NCBI GenBank assembly: GCA_027488495.1 | Contig: JAIYBO010000046.1 | Location: 1 to 7,746, forward strand | Reading direction: 5' to 3' | Length of the DNA stretch: 7,746 nt | Origin: Bacteroidota bacterium | GTDB taxonomy: Bacteria > Bacteroidota > Bacteroidia > NS11-12g > UBA955 | Shown: positions 1 through 6,637 of the stretch, piece by piece | How the letters are laid out: the number at the start of each line of letters is the position of its first letter | Numbering within the stretch: the first letter of the stretch is position 1 | Program-made: the position numbers and the translations under genes | The notes under the pieces: generated by a model | Told to the model about the DNA's origin: nothing | Seen by the model: only the letters and a program-made list of their open reading frames with translations | Database searches by the model: none

Positions 1-720
1 ATGAGCAAGCGCATTTACAGGTCTGTTAGAGAAGATGTGGATTTGGTTTTTGATGTATCATACACACAAATACGGCCCATTTTTAGGCCAAAATACTTAG
101 ACGCAATGCGCGGTGTGATGGGGATGGCGGAATCAGATGTATTGAACTTGAAGACACAAGGCATTGGTATTGGTATCAATACCCGCAGTGGAAAATTACT
201 ACAGAATCACCGATTGCAGGTGGCGCAAACCGTTGGCGGCGACAATAATTATGGCGCTACTTATGTGTTATACAGCGATATGACGCAGTTTTCTTTGGGT
301 AGGTTCTTTACCTTTGGTTTGGGTGGATTTACGGGGTATGGCGAGCAACGGTATAAGAAGTTTACCAATACCTCGGGTGGATTTATCAATCAAGATCAAC
401 CCAGTTTTGTGGTGACGAACCCTGCTTATTTATATGGTTTAACGATAGAGCCCACGGTGCATGTAGGTCCGTTTTTCGCCCGCGTGACTGGAGGATATGC
501 TTGGGATTTGGGCGAGAGCACGTGGATGTATCAAAATGAACCCATGAACAATGGGTCTGAATTTAAGAGCACCGGTTGGTATTTGATGGGTGAAGTGGGA
601 TTGCATTGGAAGTTTGATGATGATTTGTATTCATCTGGTAGGACGGAAACTTATACTGATTATGCGGCTTCGGTAGGAAAAAAATCGCCCCGTACCAAGG
701 AAAGGAGAACACAGAAATGA
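1..720 (+). CDS. Beta-rich envelope-type protein of unknown function, probably 5'-truncated by the window edge
   Basis: I do not recognise a named family. The 239 visible residues are dominated by short alternating polar/aromatic stretches with many Gly, Tyr, Phe and Trp (for example residues 98-112, 143-168 and 191-206). This is the texture of an outer-membrane or periplasmic beta-barrel protein. There is no signal peptide at the first ATG, which coincides with base 1, so the real start and export signal most likely lie upstream. Residues ~24-206 can be aligned by eye with the C-terminal ~200 residues of the next gene; the best block is 158-178 here against 622-642 there, sharing the F-A, GY and TW-Y positions. 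After the last predicted strand a polar tail of about 33 residues ends in a basic cluster, unlike typical barrels that finish on an aromatic residue. The stop overlaps the next start (ATGA), indicating translational coupling. Product identity is uncertain; the reading frame itself is secure. Confidence 0.75.
   Translation: MSKRIYRSVREDVDLVFDVSYTQIRPIFRPKYLDAMRGVMGMAESDVLNLKTQGIGIGINTRSGKLLQNHRLQVAQTVGGDNNYGATYVLYSDMTQFSLGRFFTFGLGGFTGYGEQRYKKFTNTSGGFINQDQPSFVVTNPAYLYGLTIEPTVHVGPFFARVTGGYAWDLGESTWMYQNEPMNNGSEFKSTGWYLMGEVGLHWKFDDDLYSSGRTETYTDYAASVGKKSPRTKERRTQK
703..707 (+). promoter_or_regulatory. Shine-Dalgarno-like ribosome binding site for the Ere/ChaN-like gene
   Basis: AGGAG lies 9 nt before the ATG at 717, inside the end of the upstream gene. 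It supports the 717 start, which also gives a clean signal peptide. It is the only good Shine-Dalgarno match before a start in this window; the other starts have none, as is usual in Bacteroidota. Confidence 0.55.
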
Positions 721-2744
721 AAAAGTGGATATTAACAGGCTGTTTGTTTGCCTTGATGGTTGGTGCGCATGCGCAGAAAGGGGATCCACAAGAAGAGAAC
801 CTATTACCCACAGGTTATTACTTGGATTTTAAGCAAAACGGCTTTGCTGAGTTGAAGAGTATCCGACCCTTGACAGATCGTGCGGCCCAGGCGCGTGTGA
901 TGTTGTCTGGGGAAAATCACATGTATTCGGGCTTCAATTCATTGGGGGAATATCGCTTTTTGAAGTTCTTTCATGAGCAGGCCGGTGTACGTCATTTTGT
1001 GATCGAATTGAGTCCCACCCGCGCCCTTTACATGGAGCGATATTTCACGAACACGGATTCAACAGCGAAACGTTTTCTGCGGGCCACGTCTTCAGACGAT
1101 TACATGAAATTGTTTGATAGCATCCGGGTTTGGAACCAAACTTTACCAGATTCACAAAAGATTCGGGTGCATGGATTGGATGTAGAGCGTTTTTACGACA
1201 TGACGGTGATGCGGTTGGGCGATGTGATCAAAAAGAGAGGCATGGCGCCGCCGAGTATTCGTATGGGTGCTTTTATGGCGACCAAACTGGCCGAGCAGAT
1301 TGAGAAAGAAGGCGCTGATGATGACGATGAGGAATCCGAAGAAGGTATGTCGGATACCACTCGCGCGGCGGAAGACATTCAGGTAGATACAACAGTGGCT
1401 GAAGTGGAGGATTTGGATGGTATTGATCAGAGATTGGATGTGATTTTGATGAATGAGGAAGAAGAAGATTTTGACACTGAAGATGGTTCGTTGGAGTTGT
1501 ATTTGTGGCTCAGCAAGCATGCTGCAATCGACGGAAAATATGCAGATAGCAGCAAGGTTTGGAAGCAATGGATGGGGGCAGATTACGCCGAATATGCATT
1601 GGCTTTTGATCAATTGCGTGAGTGGTATTTGTGGATGAAAACCGACAATACGGCACAGCAAGTGGCTTGGCGTGAAGAGCACATGTTTAAGAACATGGTG
1701 AAGTTGTTGCAGCAGTACCCAACAGGAAAGTTTTTTGGTCAGTTTGGTCGCTGTCATATCAGTACCAATAAGCAACAACAAGACTGTGGATGGTTTGAAT
1801 ACAACAGTTTACTCACCCGTTTACGCACCCGATATTTCAAGAACGATACATCGGTATTGTCTGTGGGGATTTTCTACAAAGAGAAAGAGTTTGATGGCAA
1901 GGATCTTTGCGCCGTGAATTTGGGCAATACTTTGGCCATCAATGCGGAAGTGAGGGCCATTGTTGGGACTGTTGACAAGGGAATGATGTTGTATCATACC
2001 AAAGATTCTACAGGTAGGTTGGTTGAATTGGCCAAGAAATTTGATTTTGTGTTGGCCCATGATTTCATTGAGATGTCTGATGATTCAGACGATGAAGAAG
2101 AGGAATACAACAGCTATGGCATTGGGGATCATCACGTGGGTTTCACGTTGGGCGCTCGATACATGACACCGCAATTTTTGTCGGATGATTTTACGCAACA
2201 TTTCGCAGCGAATGGTTACTCCACCTCTGATGCTAAGTTGTTTTATGTGCCAATGGCAGTAACCTTTTTGGGACAACGTGGACATATGGAATTGGGTTAC
2301 GCCCAGGGTAAAAAGTCGTTGTTTAGCGGTGCCGATGGCGAGCGATTAAATTACCGTGCCGTGATTTATCATGTGGATGCGGGTATGAATTTGTACGACA
2401 GAAAAGCATGGTTGTGGAGTGTGGGTCTTCGGGCTTGGCACGTGAGGCACCAATTGAAATATGTTCCACCAACCTTGAATTTCGGCAATCCCGTGATCAA
2501 TGGCATACAGACCATCACATCGCGTGAATGGGTACCGGGGGCTTATGTTTCGGCGAGGTTTAGGCCGCATGATGGGGTATCATTGTTTGCCAAAGCGGGT
2601 TACCAAGCGTCGCAATCGGTAGATCGCACTTGGCAGTATAAAGAAACGGGATTGAACTATTTTAACGGAAAAAACTTGGGTGGATTGAAGGCGGGCTTAT
2701 TTATGGAAATGGGCATCACCTTGAATATTGACACGATGGATTGA
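717..2744 (+). CDS. Secreted erythromycin-esterase/ChaN-like protein with C-terminal barrel-like domain
   Basis: A 675-residue protein. Residues 1-20 form a signal peptide (MKK, hydrophobic core, AHAQ), so it is exported. Residues ~45-350 resemble the erythromycin esterase/ChaN/TIKI superfamily. They show a GENH motif (65-68; E66, H68), an IELSP strand (96-100; E97), a HGLD motif (152-155), a WREEHM helix (318-323) and an FGRCH strand (343-347; H347). These sit where that superfamily keeps its catalytic or ligand-binding Glu, Arg and His residues. Two acidic low-complexity inserts interrupt it (about 200-258 and 454-463). Residues ~470-675 are beta-rich with Gly and aromatics, and look related to the preceding protein. 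The start at 717 is supported by AGGAG and the signal peptide. It overlaps the previous gene by 4 nt and stops 1 nt before pssA. The substrate is unknown; the link to macrolide esterases is distant and I do not infer antibiotic resistance. Hydrolase activity is an inference from motifs. Confidence 0.8.
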   Translation: MKKWILTGCLFALMVGAHAQKGDPQEENLLPTGYYLDFKQNGFAELKSIRPLTDRAAQARVMLSGENHMYSGFNSLGEYRFLKFFHEQAGVRHFVIELSPTRALYMERYFTNTDSTAKRFLRATSSDDYMKLFDSIRVWNQTLPDSQKIRVHGLDVERFYDMTVMRLGDVIKKRGMAPPSIRMGAFMATKLAEQIEKEGADDDDEESEEGMSDTTRAAEDIQVDTTVAEVEDLDGIDQRLDVILMNEEEEDFDTEDGSLELYLWLSKHAAIDGKYADSSKVWKQWMGADYAEYALAFDQLREWYLWMKTDNTAQQVAWREEHMFKNMVKLLQQYPTGKFFGQFGRCHISTNKQQQDCGWFEYNSLLTRLRTRYFKNDTSVLSVGIFYKEKEFDGKDLCAVNLGNTLAINAEVRAIVGTVDKGMMLYHTKDSTGRLVELAKKFDFVLAHDFIEMSDDSDDEEEEYNSYGIGDHHVGFTLGARYMTPQFLSDDFTQHFAANGYSTSDAKLFYVPMAVTFLGQRGHMELGYAQGKKSLFSGADGERLNYRAVIYHVDAGMNLYDRKAWLWSVGLRAWHVRHQLKYVPPTLNFGNPVINGIQTITSREWVPGAYVSARFRPHDGVSLFAKAGYQASQSVDRTWQYKETGLNYFNGKNLGGLKAGLFMEMGITLNIDTMD

Positions 2745-2745
2745 T

Positions 2746-3489
2746 ATGAAATGGACTAAGGAAATACCCAATTTGATCACCATGAGCAATATGGCTTGTG
2801 GCTTGTTGGGAATAGGATTTGTGATATCGGGCCAAGAGTGGATGGGTTTTGTGATGATGATTGCTGGCGCGGCTTTGGATTTTTTTGATGGTTTTGCCGC
2901 CCGAAAATTGGGTGTGGCGGGAGAGATGGGCAAACAACTCGATTCTATGGCCGATGTAGTCACCTTTGGTGTGCTTCCGGGCTTGATTTGGAAGGCGATG
3001 ATGGAGTATCAGGGATACTGTCCGGCCGATCGCTTCTGCATCAACGGATATACCTGGCTGTTGATTCCTTTGGCTGCGGGATATAGACTGGCGAAGTTCA
3101 ACATCGATCAGCGACAAACTACGGGATTTTACGGGATCCCCACACCGATTACGGGCTTGGTTTTGGGTTCGTTTGCATGGATGAGCTATAACTTGGGTCA
3201 TCCCGGTGATTTGTGGTTCATTGACAACCCTGTGATTGACATTCGTCCCATTTTGAATCATTTCTGGGTTTGGCTGTATATGCCATTGCTTACGGCTTTC
3301 ATGATGGTGAGTGATGTGCCGATGTTGGCGATGAAGTTTGGGGTGAACGATCCATTGAGGAAATTTAAATTGTTGCTGGTGGCTTTGGCGGTTCCCTGCG
3401 TGTTGTTTGGATCTGCGGGCGTGGCGGTTTTTTACTTTTTGTACATATTTGTTTCGCTTTTGGCGAACTTTGCAATCAAATCAAATTGA
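2746..3489 (+). CDS. pssA: CDP-diacylglycerol--serine O-phosphatidyltransferase (phosphatidylserine synthase)
   Basis: Integral membrane enzyme of the CDP-alcohol phosphatidyltransferase family. It joins CDP-diacylglycerol and L-serine to give phosphatidylserine, the precursor of phosphatidylethanolamine. The full family signature D(x)2DG(x)2AR(x)8G(x)3D(x)3D is present with exact spacing: D45, D48, G49, A52, R53, G62, D66 and D70. The residues RLAKFN (114-119) and GFYGIPTP (127-134) are typical of the serine-specific subfamily rather than PgsA. Several hydrophobic segments follow (about 104-112, 135-149, 173-189, 207-242). I chose the ATG at 2746 (247 aa); an in-frame TTG at 2728 would add only six residues inside the previous gene. 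It begins 1 nt after that gene's stop and is followed 2 nt later by purE. No Shine-Dalgarno sequence is visible, so expression probably depends on read-through from upstream genes. Confidence 0.93.
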   Translation: MKWTKEIPNLITMSNMACGLLGIGFVISGQEWMGFVMMIAGAALDFFDGFAARKLGVAGEMGKQLDSMADVVTFGVLPGLIWKAMMEYQGYCPADRFCINGYTWLLIPLAAGYRLAKFNIDQRQTTGFYGIPTPITGLVLGSFAWMSYNLGHPGDLWFIDNPVIDIRPILNHFWVWLYMPLLTAFMMVSDVPMLAMKFGVNDPLRKFKLLLVALAVPCVLFGSAGVAVFYFLYIFVSLLANFAIKSN

Positions 3490-3491
3490 AA

Positions 3492-4001
3492 ATGAAAAAA
3501 ATAGGCATCATCATGGGCAGCGACAGCGACCTTCCAGTTATGAAAGAGGCTGGAGCGATATTGGATTCGATGGGCGTAGCTTATGAAATTACGGTTGTGA
3601 GTGCCCATAGAACGCCAGTGAGATTGATGGAATATGCATCTTCTGCTGCTGAGCGCGGTTTGGAGGTCATCATTGCGGGTGCCGGCGGTGCGGCCCATTT
3701 GCCTGGTATGGTGGCGTCATTCACCCACTTGCCTGTAATTGGGGTACCAGTGCAAACGAAGACCATGAGTGGTATGGACAGTTTGTATTCAATTGTTCAG
3801 ATGCCTCCGGGGGTTCCGGTGGCTACCGTGGCCATCAATGGCGCAAAAAATGCGGGTATATTGGCCGCTCAAATTTTGGGCGTTGCCGATAAATCTTTGG
3901 CCCAGAGAGTGGCTGATTACAAAGAATCGATGCGCGTTGAAGTGATGGGAAAGGCAGAGAAGTTGGAGCGTGAGGGTTGGAAGAAATACTTGGGCGAGTA
4001 A
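3492..4001 (+). CDS. purE: N5-carboxyaminoimidazole ribonucleotide mutase, PurE class I
   Basis: Cytosolic enzyme of de novo purine synthesis that converts N5-CAIR to CAIR. The 169-residue length matches class I PurE. Visible family motifs are the phosphate-binding GSDSD (9-13), SAHRTP (37-42; H39, R40), the Gly-rich loop [14 protein letters not shown] (62-75), PVIGVPV (81-87), the [18 protein letters not shown] stretch (98-115) and [10 protein letters not shown] (120-129). The start is the ATG at 3492, 2 nt after the pssA stop; an in-frame TTG at 3486 overlaps the pssA end and is less likely. PurE normally needs PurK to supply N5-CAIR; no purK lies in this window, so it must be elsewhere. 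Lying between a phospholipid gene and a DUF3109 gene, it seems to share transcription with them rather than a functional pathway. Confidence 0.96.
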   Translation: MKKIGIIMGSDSDLPVMKEAGAILDSMGVAYEITVVSAHRTPVRLMEYASSAAERGLEVIIAGAGGAAHLPGMVASFTHLPVIGVPVQTKTMSGMDSLYSIVQMPPGVPVATVAINGAKNAGILAAQILGVADKSLAQRVADYKESMRVEVMGKAEKLEREGWKKYLGE

Positions 4002-4013
4002 TCGATTGCGGCG

Positions 4014-4595
4014 ATGATTATTGTTGGACAAGCCTTGGTATCGGAAGATATCCTAGAGAAGAAATTTGAGTGTCAGATATTGAGTTGTAAAGGCGCTTGC
4101 TGTGTTCAGGGCGATGCTGGGGCTCCATTGGAGGAAGCGGAGATTGATATCATCGCTCAAGAGTATGACAAGTACATGCCATTTATGTCTGATGAGGGGA
4201 AAGCCAAAGTGGAGGAAATGGGTTTTCACGAAAAGGATCGCGATGGAGATTTGGTTACCGCCTGTTTACCAACGGGGGAGTGTGTATTTGTGGTATATGA
4301 TGATGCGGGAATTGCGGGTTGTGCCATTGAGAAGGCCTATTTTGCCAATCAAACGTGGTTTAGGAAGCCCATGAGCTGTCATTTGTATCCCATTCGTGCC
4401 AAGAAGTACGGGGAATACATGGCATTGAATTATCACAGCTGGAATTTGTGCTCGGAGGCCTGCCGGGTGGGGGAAGAGAAAAAAGTGCCCGTATATCGCT
4501 TTTTGGAAGAGGCTTTGACCCGAAAAATGGGTCCATCATGGTACAAGGAATTTGAAGCGGTGGCCGAAGTTTGGGAAGTCCAAAAACCCCGTTGA
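4014..4595 (+). CDS. DUF3109 family cysteine-rich protein, probable metal-binding (YkgJ-like)
   Basis: A 193-residue soluble protein with no signal peptide or membrane segment. It has ten cysteines in clusters: C20, C25, C29 and C30 (C-x4-C-x3-CC), then C84, C90, C103, C122, C146 and C150 (C-x3-C). The N-terminal cluster and the later KPMSCHLYPI segment (118-127) are characteristic of DUF3109, which is related to the YkgJ zinc/iron-chelating families. Members are common in Bacteroidota and have no established function. The cysteine pattern suggests a bound metal or Fe-S cluster; that is inference. The ATG at 4014 follows the purE stop by 12 nt, making it the last gene of the plus-strand operon. 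It ends 3 nt from the convergent prenyltransferase gene, with no terminator hairpin visible between them. Confidence 0.88.
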   Translation: MIIVGQALVSEDILEKKFECQILSCKGACCVQGDAGAPLEEAEIDIIAQEYDKYMPFMSDEGKAKVEEMGFHEKDRDGDLVTACLPTGECVFVVYDDAGIAGCAIEKAYFANQTWFRKPMSCHLYPIRAKKYGEYMALNYHSWNLCSEACRVGEEKKVPVYRFLEEALTRKMGPSWYKEFEAVAEVWEVQKPR

Positions 4596-4598
4596 ATT

Positions 4599-5498
4599 TT
4601 AAGGTTGTGAAAACAACACGCTGAACAAGCCCATCAACATGGTGAGCTTTAACCACTTGCTGATCTTTTTGTAATCTCTTTTATTCTCGGCTTTGGCTGT
4701 CATGAAGATACCCCGCAACAACATGGGGATTAGAATGAGCGTGAGATAGGCTGGAAACATCCATGCGGTAATGTTGAAAGGTTCTTTCACATTCAGGAAT
4801 GGGTCTACAAACAACAGATAACTCGCGGTGCCGAGAAACAATGCGATGGTTGCCAAGAATACATTGCTTAAAATGTTGGTTTTTTTGGTGCCATGTACAA
4901 TGGGGAAAGTTTCACAGTCTTGCGTTTTATCGCCTTCGATGTCTTCTGCGTCTTTGACCAATTCACGGGCCATGGTTAGCAAAAATGCCAAGAATGCGTA
5001 TTCGGCGAAGTATGCGTTGTTGATTTCGTGTATGCCGCGCGAGGCGATGTAAATGACGCTGCCCGACATGAATGCGATGAGCAAGTTGCCCGGTAGTCCC
5101 ATCGCTTTGAGGTCTGATGAGTAAAAATACAGTAGAATGGCGATTGAACTGGCGAAAAGTCCGATGCCTAGCCCGGCCCAATAGCCACAAATTTGACCCA
5201 ATAATGTGAGCACGGCATAATAAAAGATGGCTGCTTTGTGTGAAATATGCCGTTTGATGATTCTTTTGTTGGGGCGATTGATGTGATCGGTGTCTACATC
5301 GAATAGGTCATTGATGATATATCCACCGGCCGCGGTGAGGCAGCATGTGAGAATGATGAGGATGGATTCAGGGACAACAATGTTGCTCCAGTTTACGGTA
5401 AGAAAGCCTGTTCTTGAGGCAGCGATCATGAAAACCGCTTGGGTTAGAAGCGTAAGTAGGATGTTCTTTGGCCGTATGATGGCAAGATAGGGTCGCAT
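4599..5498 (-). CDS. UbiA-family polytopic membrane prenyltransferase (geranylgeranylglycerol-phosphate geranylgeranyltransferase-like)
   Basis: A 299-residue, very hydrophobic protein with about eight or nine predicted membrane segments. Both aspartate-rich motifs of the UbiA superfamily are present: NDLFDVDTD (63-71, an NDxxDxxxD motif) and KDAEDIEGD (182-190, with the DxxxD pair D186/D190). These bind the Mg2+-prenyl-diphosphate donor. The loop YSSDLKAMGLPGN (126-138) and R178 are also typical. The enzyme transfers a polyprenyl chain to an acceptor in the membrane. Bacteroidota homologues are commonly labelled geranylgeranylglycerol-phosphate geranylgeranyltransferase by similarity to archaeal DGGGP synthase, but a quinone-ring acceptor (MenA or UbiA-like) cannot be excluded from sequence. 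The start ATG (5496-5498) lies 26 nt after the def stop with no Shine-Dalgarno sequence, so it is probably the third gene of the ruvX-def operon. Confidence 0.88.
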   Translation of the reverse strand: MRPYLAIIRPKNILLTLLTQAVFMIAASRTGFLTVNWSNIVVPESILIILTCCLTAAGGYIINDLFDVDTDHINRPNKRIIKRHISHKAAIFYYAVLTLLGQICGYWAGLGIGLFASSIAILLYFYSSDLKAMGLPGNLLIAFMSGSVIYIASRGIHEINNAYFAEYAFLAFLLTMARELVKDAEDIEGDKTQDCETFPIVHGTKKTNILSNVFLATIALFLGTASYLLFVDPFLNVKEPFNITAWMFPAYLTLILIPMLLRGIFMTAKAENKRDYKKISKWLKLTMLMGLFSVLFSQP

Positions 5499-5524
5499 GA
5501 CGGGCTCTTGAGGAGCAAGCTACA

Positions 5525-6079
5525 TCATTTTTTTGGAAATTTCATCTTGTAAGGGGCGTTCACCAAACCGAGAGAAATGTTGTTGAGTTTTTTCTTCAAC
5601 ATGTTGCGTTTGAGTGGGTGAATGCGGTCTGTGAACAAGATGCCTTCGATGTGGTCGTATTCGTGTTGAATGATTCGCGCCGCCATGCCAGAATAGGTTT
5701 CCGTTTTTTCTTGGAAATTTTCATCCAAATAGTTGATGGTTAATTGTGCGTGGCGTTTCACGTTGGCTCTCACAAAAGGGATGGACAGGCATCCTTCTTC
5801 ATACTCCCAAGGGGTATCAAATTCCTCTGTGATTTGGGCGTTGATGAAGATCTTTTTGAAATTTTTGGTAGACGGGTCGTCGTCGATATCGGTGCCGTCT
5901 ACGATAAACAAACGGATGGGCAATCCTATTTGTGGGGCTGCAAGTCCAATGCCACTGCTGTCATACATGGTTTCAAACATGTTTTCTAGTAGGGTATCGA
6001 GGCCTTCGTATTCTTTGGTGATGTTTTCGGCTTTTTTGCGGAGTACGGGCATTCCGTAGGCGTAAATGGGCAGTATCAT
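5525..6079 (-). CDS. def: Peptide deformylase
   Basis: Cytosolic metalloenzyme that removes the formyl group from N-formylmethionine of nascent proteins at the ribosome. All three family motifs are intact in the 184-residue product: GIGLAAPQIG (43-52), EGCLSIP (95-101) and QHEYDH (138-143). The metal ligands are C97, H139 and H143, and the general base is E140. The second motif reads EGCLSIP, the usual type I form. The insert between motifs 1 and 2 is slightly long and acidic (about 61-72), as seen in Bacteroidota homologues, and the C-terminus is lysine-rich. The ATG overlaps the ruvX stop by 4 nt (ATGA on the minus strand), so translation is probably coupled to ruvX. Confidence 0.97.
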   Translation of the reverse strand: MILPIYAYGMPVLRKKAENITKEYEGLDTLLENMFETMYDSSGIGLAAPQIGLPIRLFIVDGTDIDDDPSTKNFKKIFINAQITEEFDTPWEYEEGCLSIPFVRANVKRHAQLTINYLDENFQEKTETYSGMAARIIQHEYDHIEGILFTDRIHPLKRNMLKKKLNNISLGLVNAPYKMKFPKK

Positions 6080-6489
6080 GAAATCTTTTGTAGGTAGGTT
6101 TGAAGGATGATGGCGGCGCTTACGGCATCGATGAGGCCTTTGTTCGCGCGTTGTGATTTTTTTGCACCCGCAGCGATGATGCTTTGTTGGGCTTCATGGC
6201 TGGTGAGTCTCTCATCAATGGTATTGACAGGGATATGGGGGTAAGCGTTTTTGAGTGCTTCGATGAATTGCTTTACGGGTTGGGTGGCATCGGTGTCGGT
6301 ACCGTTAAGATTGGTGGGCATTCCAACAACAAACGATTCCACATCTTCTTCGTAGAGGTAGGAATCGAGATACATTTTCAAGTCCGCTGTGTACACCATT
6401 TCCAGGGGCTGGGCGATCATTTTGAGGGGGTCAGTAACGGCGAGGCCAGTGCGCTTACTGCCATAATCGATACCGATGATTCTTCCCAT
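6076..6489 (-). CDS. ruvX: RuvX/YqgF family RNase H-fold nuclease (putative Holliday junction resolvase / pre-16S rRNA nuclease)
   Basis: A 137-residue cytosolic protein, the normal family length. It carries the family motifs GIDYGSKRTGLAVTDP (6-21), VGMPTNLNGTDT (55-66), DERLTS (92-97) and KGLIDAVSAAIIL (117-129). The likely acidic active-site residues of the RNase H fold are D8, E93 and D121, all present. YqgF is essential in E. coli and processes the 5' end of 16S rRNA; resolvase activity has been proposed for other homologues. The start ATG (6487-6489) lies 4 nt after a TAnnTTTG promoter box, leaving no room for a Shine-Dalgarno sequence. It is the first gene of ruvX-def-prenyltransferase; a ruvX-def pair is a frequent arrangement in Bacteroidota. 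Confidence 0.95.
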   Translation of the reverse strand: MGRIIGIDYGSKRTGLAVTDPLKMIAQPLEMVYTADLKMYLDSYLYEEDVESFVVGMPTNLNGTDTDATQPVKQFIEALKNAYPHIPVNTIDERLTSHEAQQSIIAAGAKKSQRANKGLIDAVSAAIILQTYLQKIS

Positions 6490-6493
6490 ACTG

Positions 6494-6501
6494 CAAAGAT
6501 A
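6494..6501 (-). promoter_or_regulatory. Bacteroidota-type -7 promoter element for ruvX-def operon
   Basis: On the minus strand the sequence reads TATCTTTG followed by CAGT and then the ruvX ATG. TATCTTTG matches the Bacteroidota sigma-factor -7 consensus TAnnTTTG exactly. With the usual spacing, transcription would start at or within a few bases of the ATG. No convincing -33 TTTG/TTG element is seen about 19 nt further upstream; the nearest TTTG on this strand (6544-6547) is about 42 nt away. Confidence 0.6.
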
Positions 6502-6606
6502 CGGAAATGCTAGAATAGGGGGTAGGAATTCGGATATGGGCTACAAATGGCCAGTGGATTTGCGGTTATTAGAAAATTGCAATCGCCCATGAGATTTTTA
6601 GAAAGT

Positions 6607-6637
6607 AAAAGGGCCCCGTCTGTGACGGGGCCCTTTT
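6607..6637 (-). terminator. Strong intrinsic terminator downstream of groEL
   Basis: A perfect 14-bp inverted repeat (AAAAGGGCCCCGTC, loop TGT, GACGGGGCCCTTTT). The GC core is flanked by A/T runs, so each strand gives a hairpin followed by a U run; on the plus strand the run is five T (6634-6638). It lies 65 nt past the groEL stop and separates groEL from the ruvX operon, which has its own promoter downstream. Its main job is most likely groEL termination on the minus strand. Confidence 0.9.

Noticed and set aside
1152..1781. Long minus-strand open frame (209 codons) opposite the Ere/ChaN-like gene
   Set aside because: Lies wholly inside a well-supported gene; the translation is rich in Ile, His, Leu and Cys with no motif, signal or start context, as expected for the complement of acidic codons.
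717..2744. Macrolide-resistance erythromycin esterase
   Set aside because: Only superfamily-level motifs are shared; the acidic inserts, signal peptide and barrel-like C-terminus differ from known resistance esterases, and the setting is a housekeeping operon.
2728..2745. Upstream TTG start for pssA
   Set aside because: Would add six residues overlapping the previous gene; the ATG at 2746 directly after the stop fits the family N-terminus better.
2716..3261. Minus-strand open frame (181 codons) opposite pssA
   Set aside because: Antisense to a gene with a perfect family signature; the product is His/Arg/Gln-rich with no recognisable domain.
5733..6059. Plus-strand open frame opposite def
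   Set aside because: Antisense to the conserved deformylase motifs; the translation shows no domain.
6543..6548. TTTG on the minus strand as the -33 element of the ruvX promoter
   Set aside because: About 42 nt from the -7 box, roughly twice the normal spacing.
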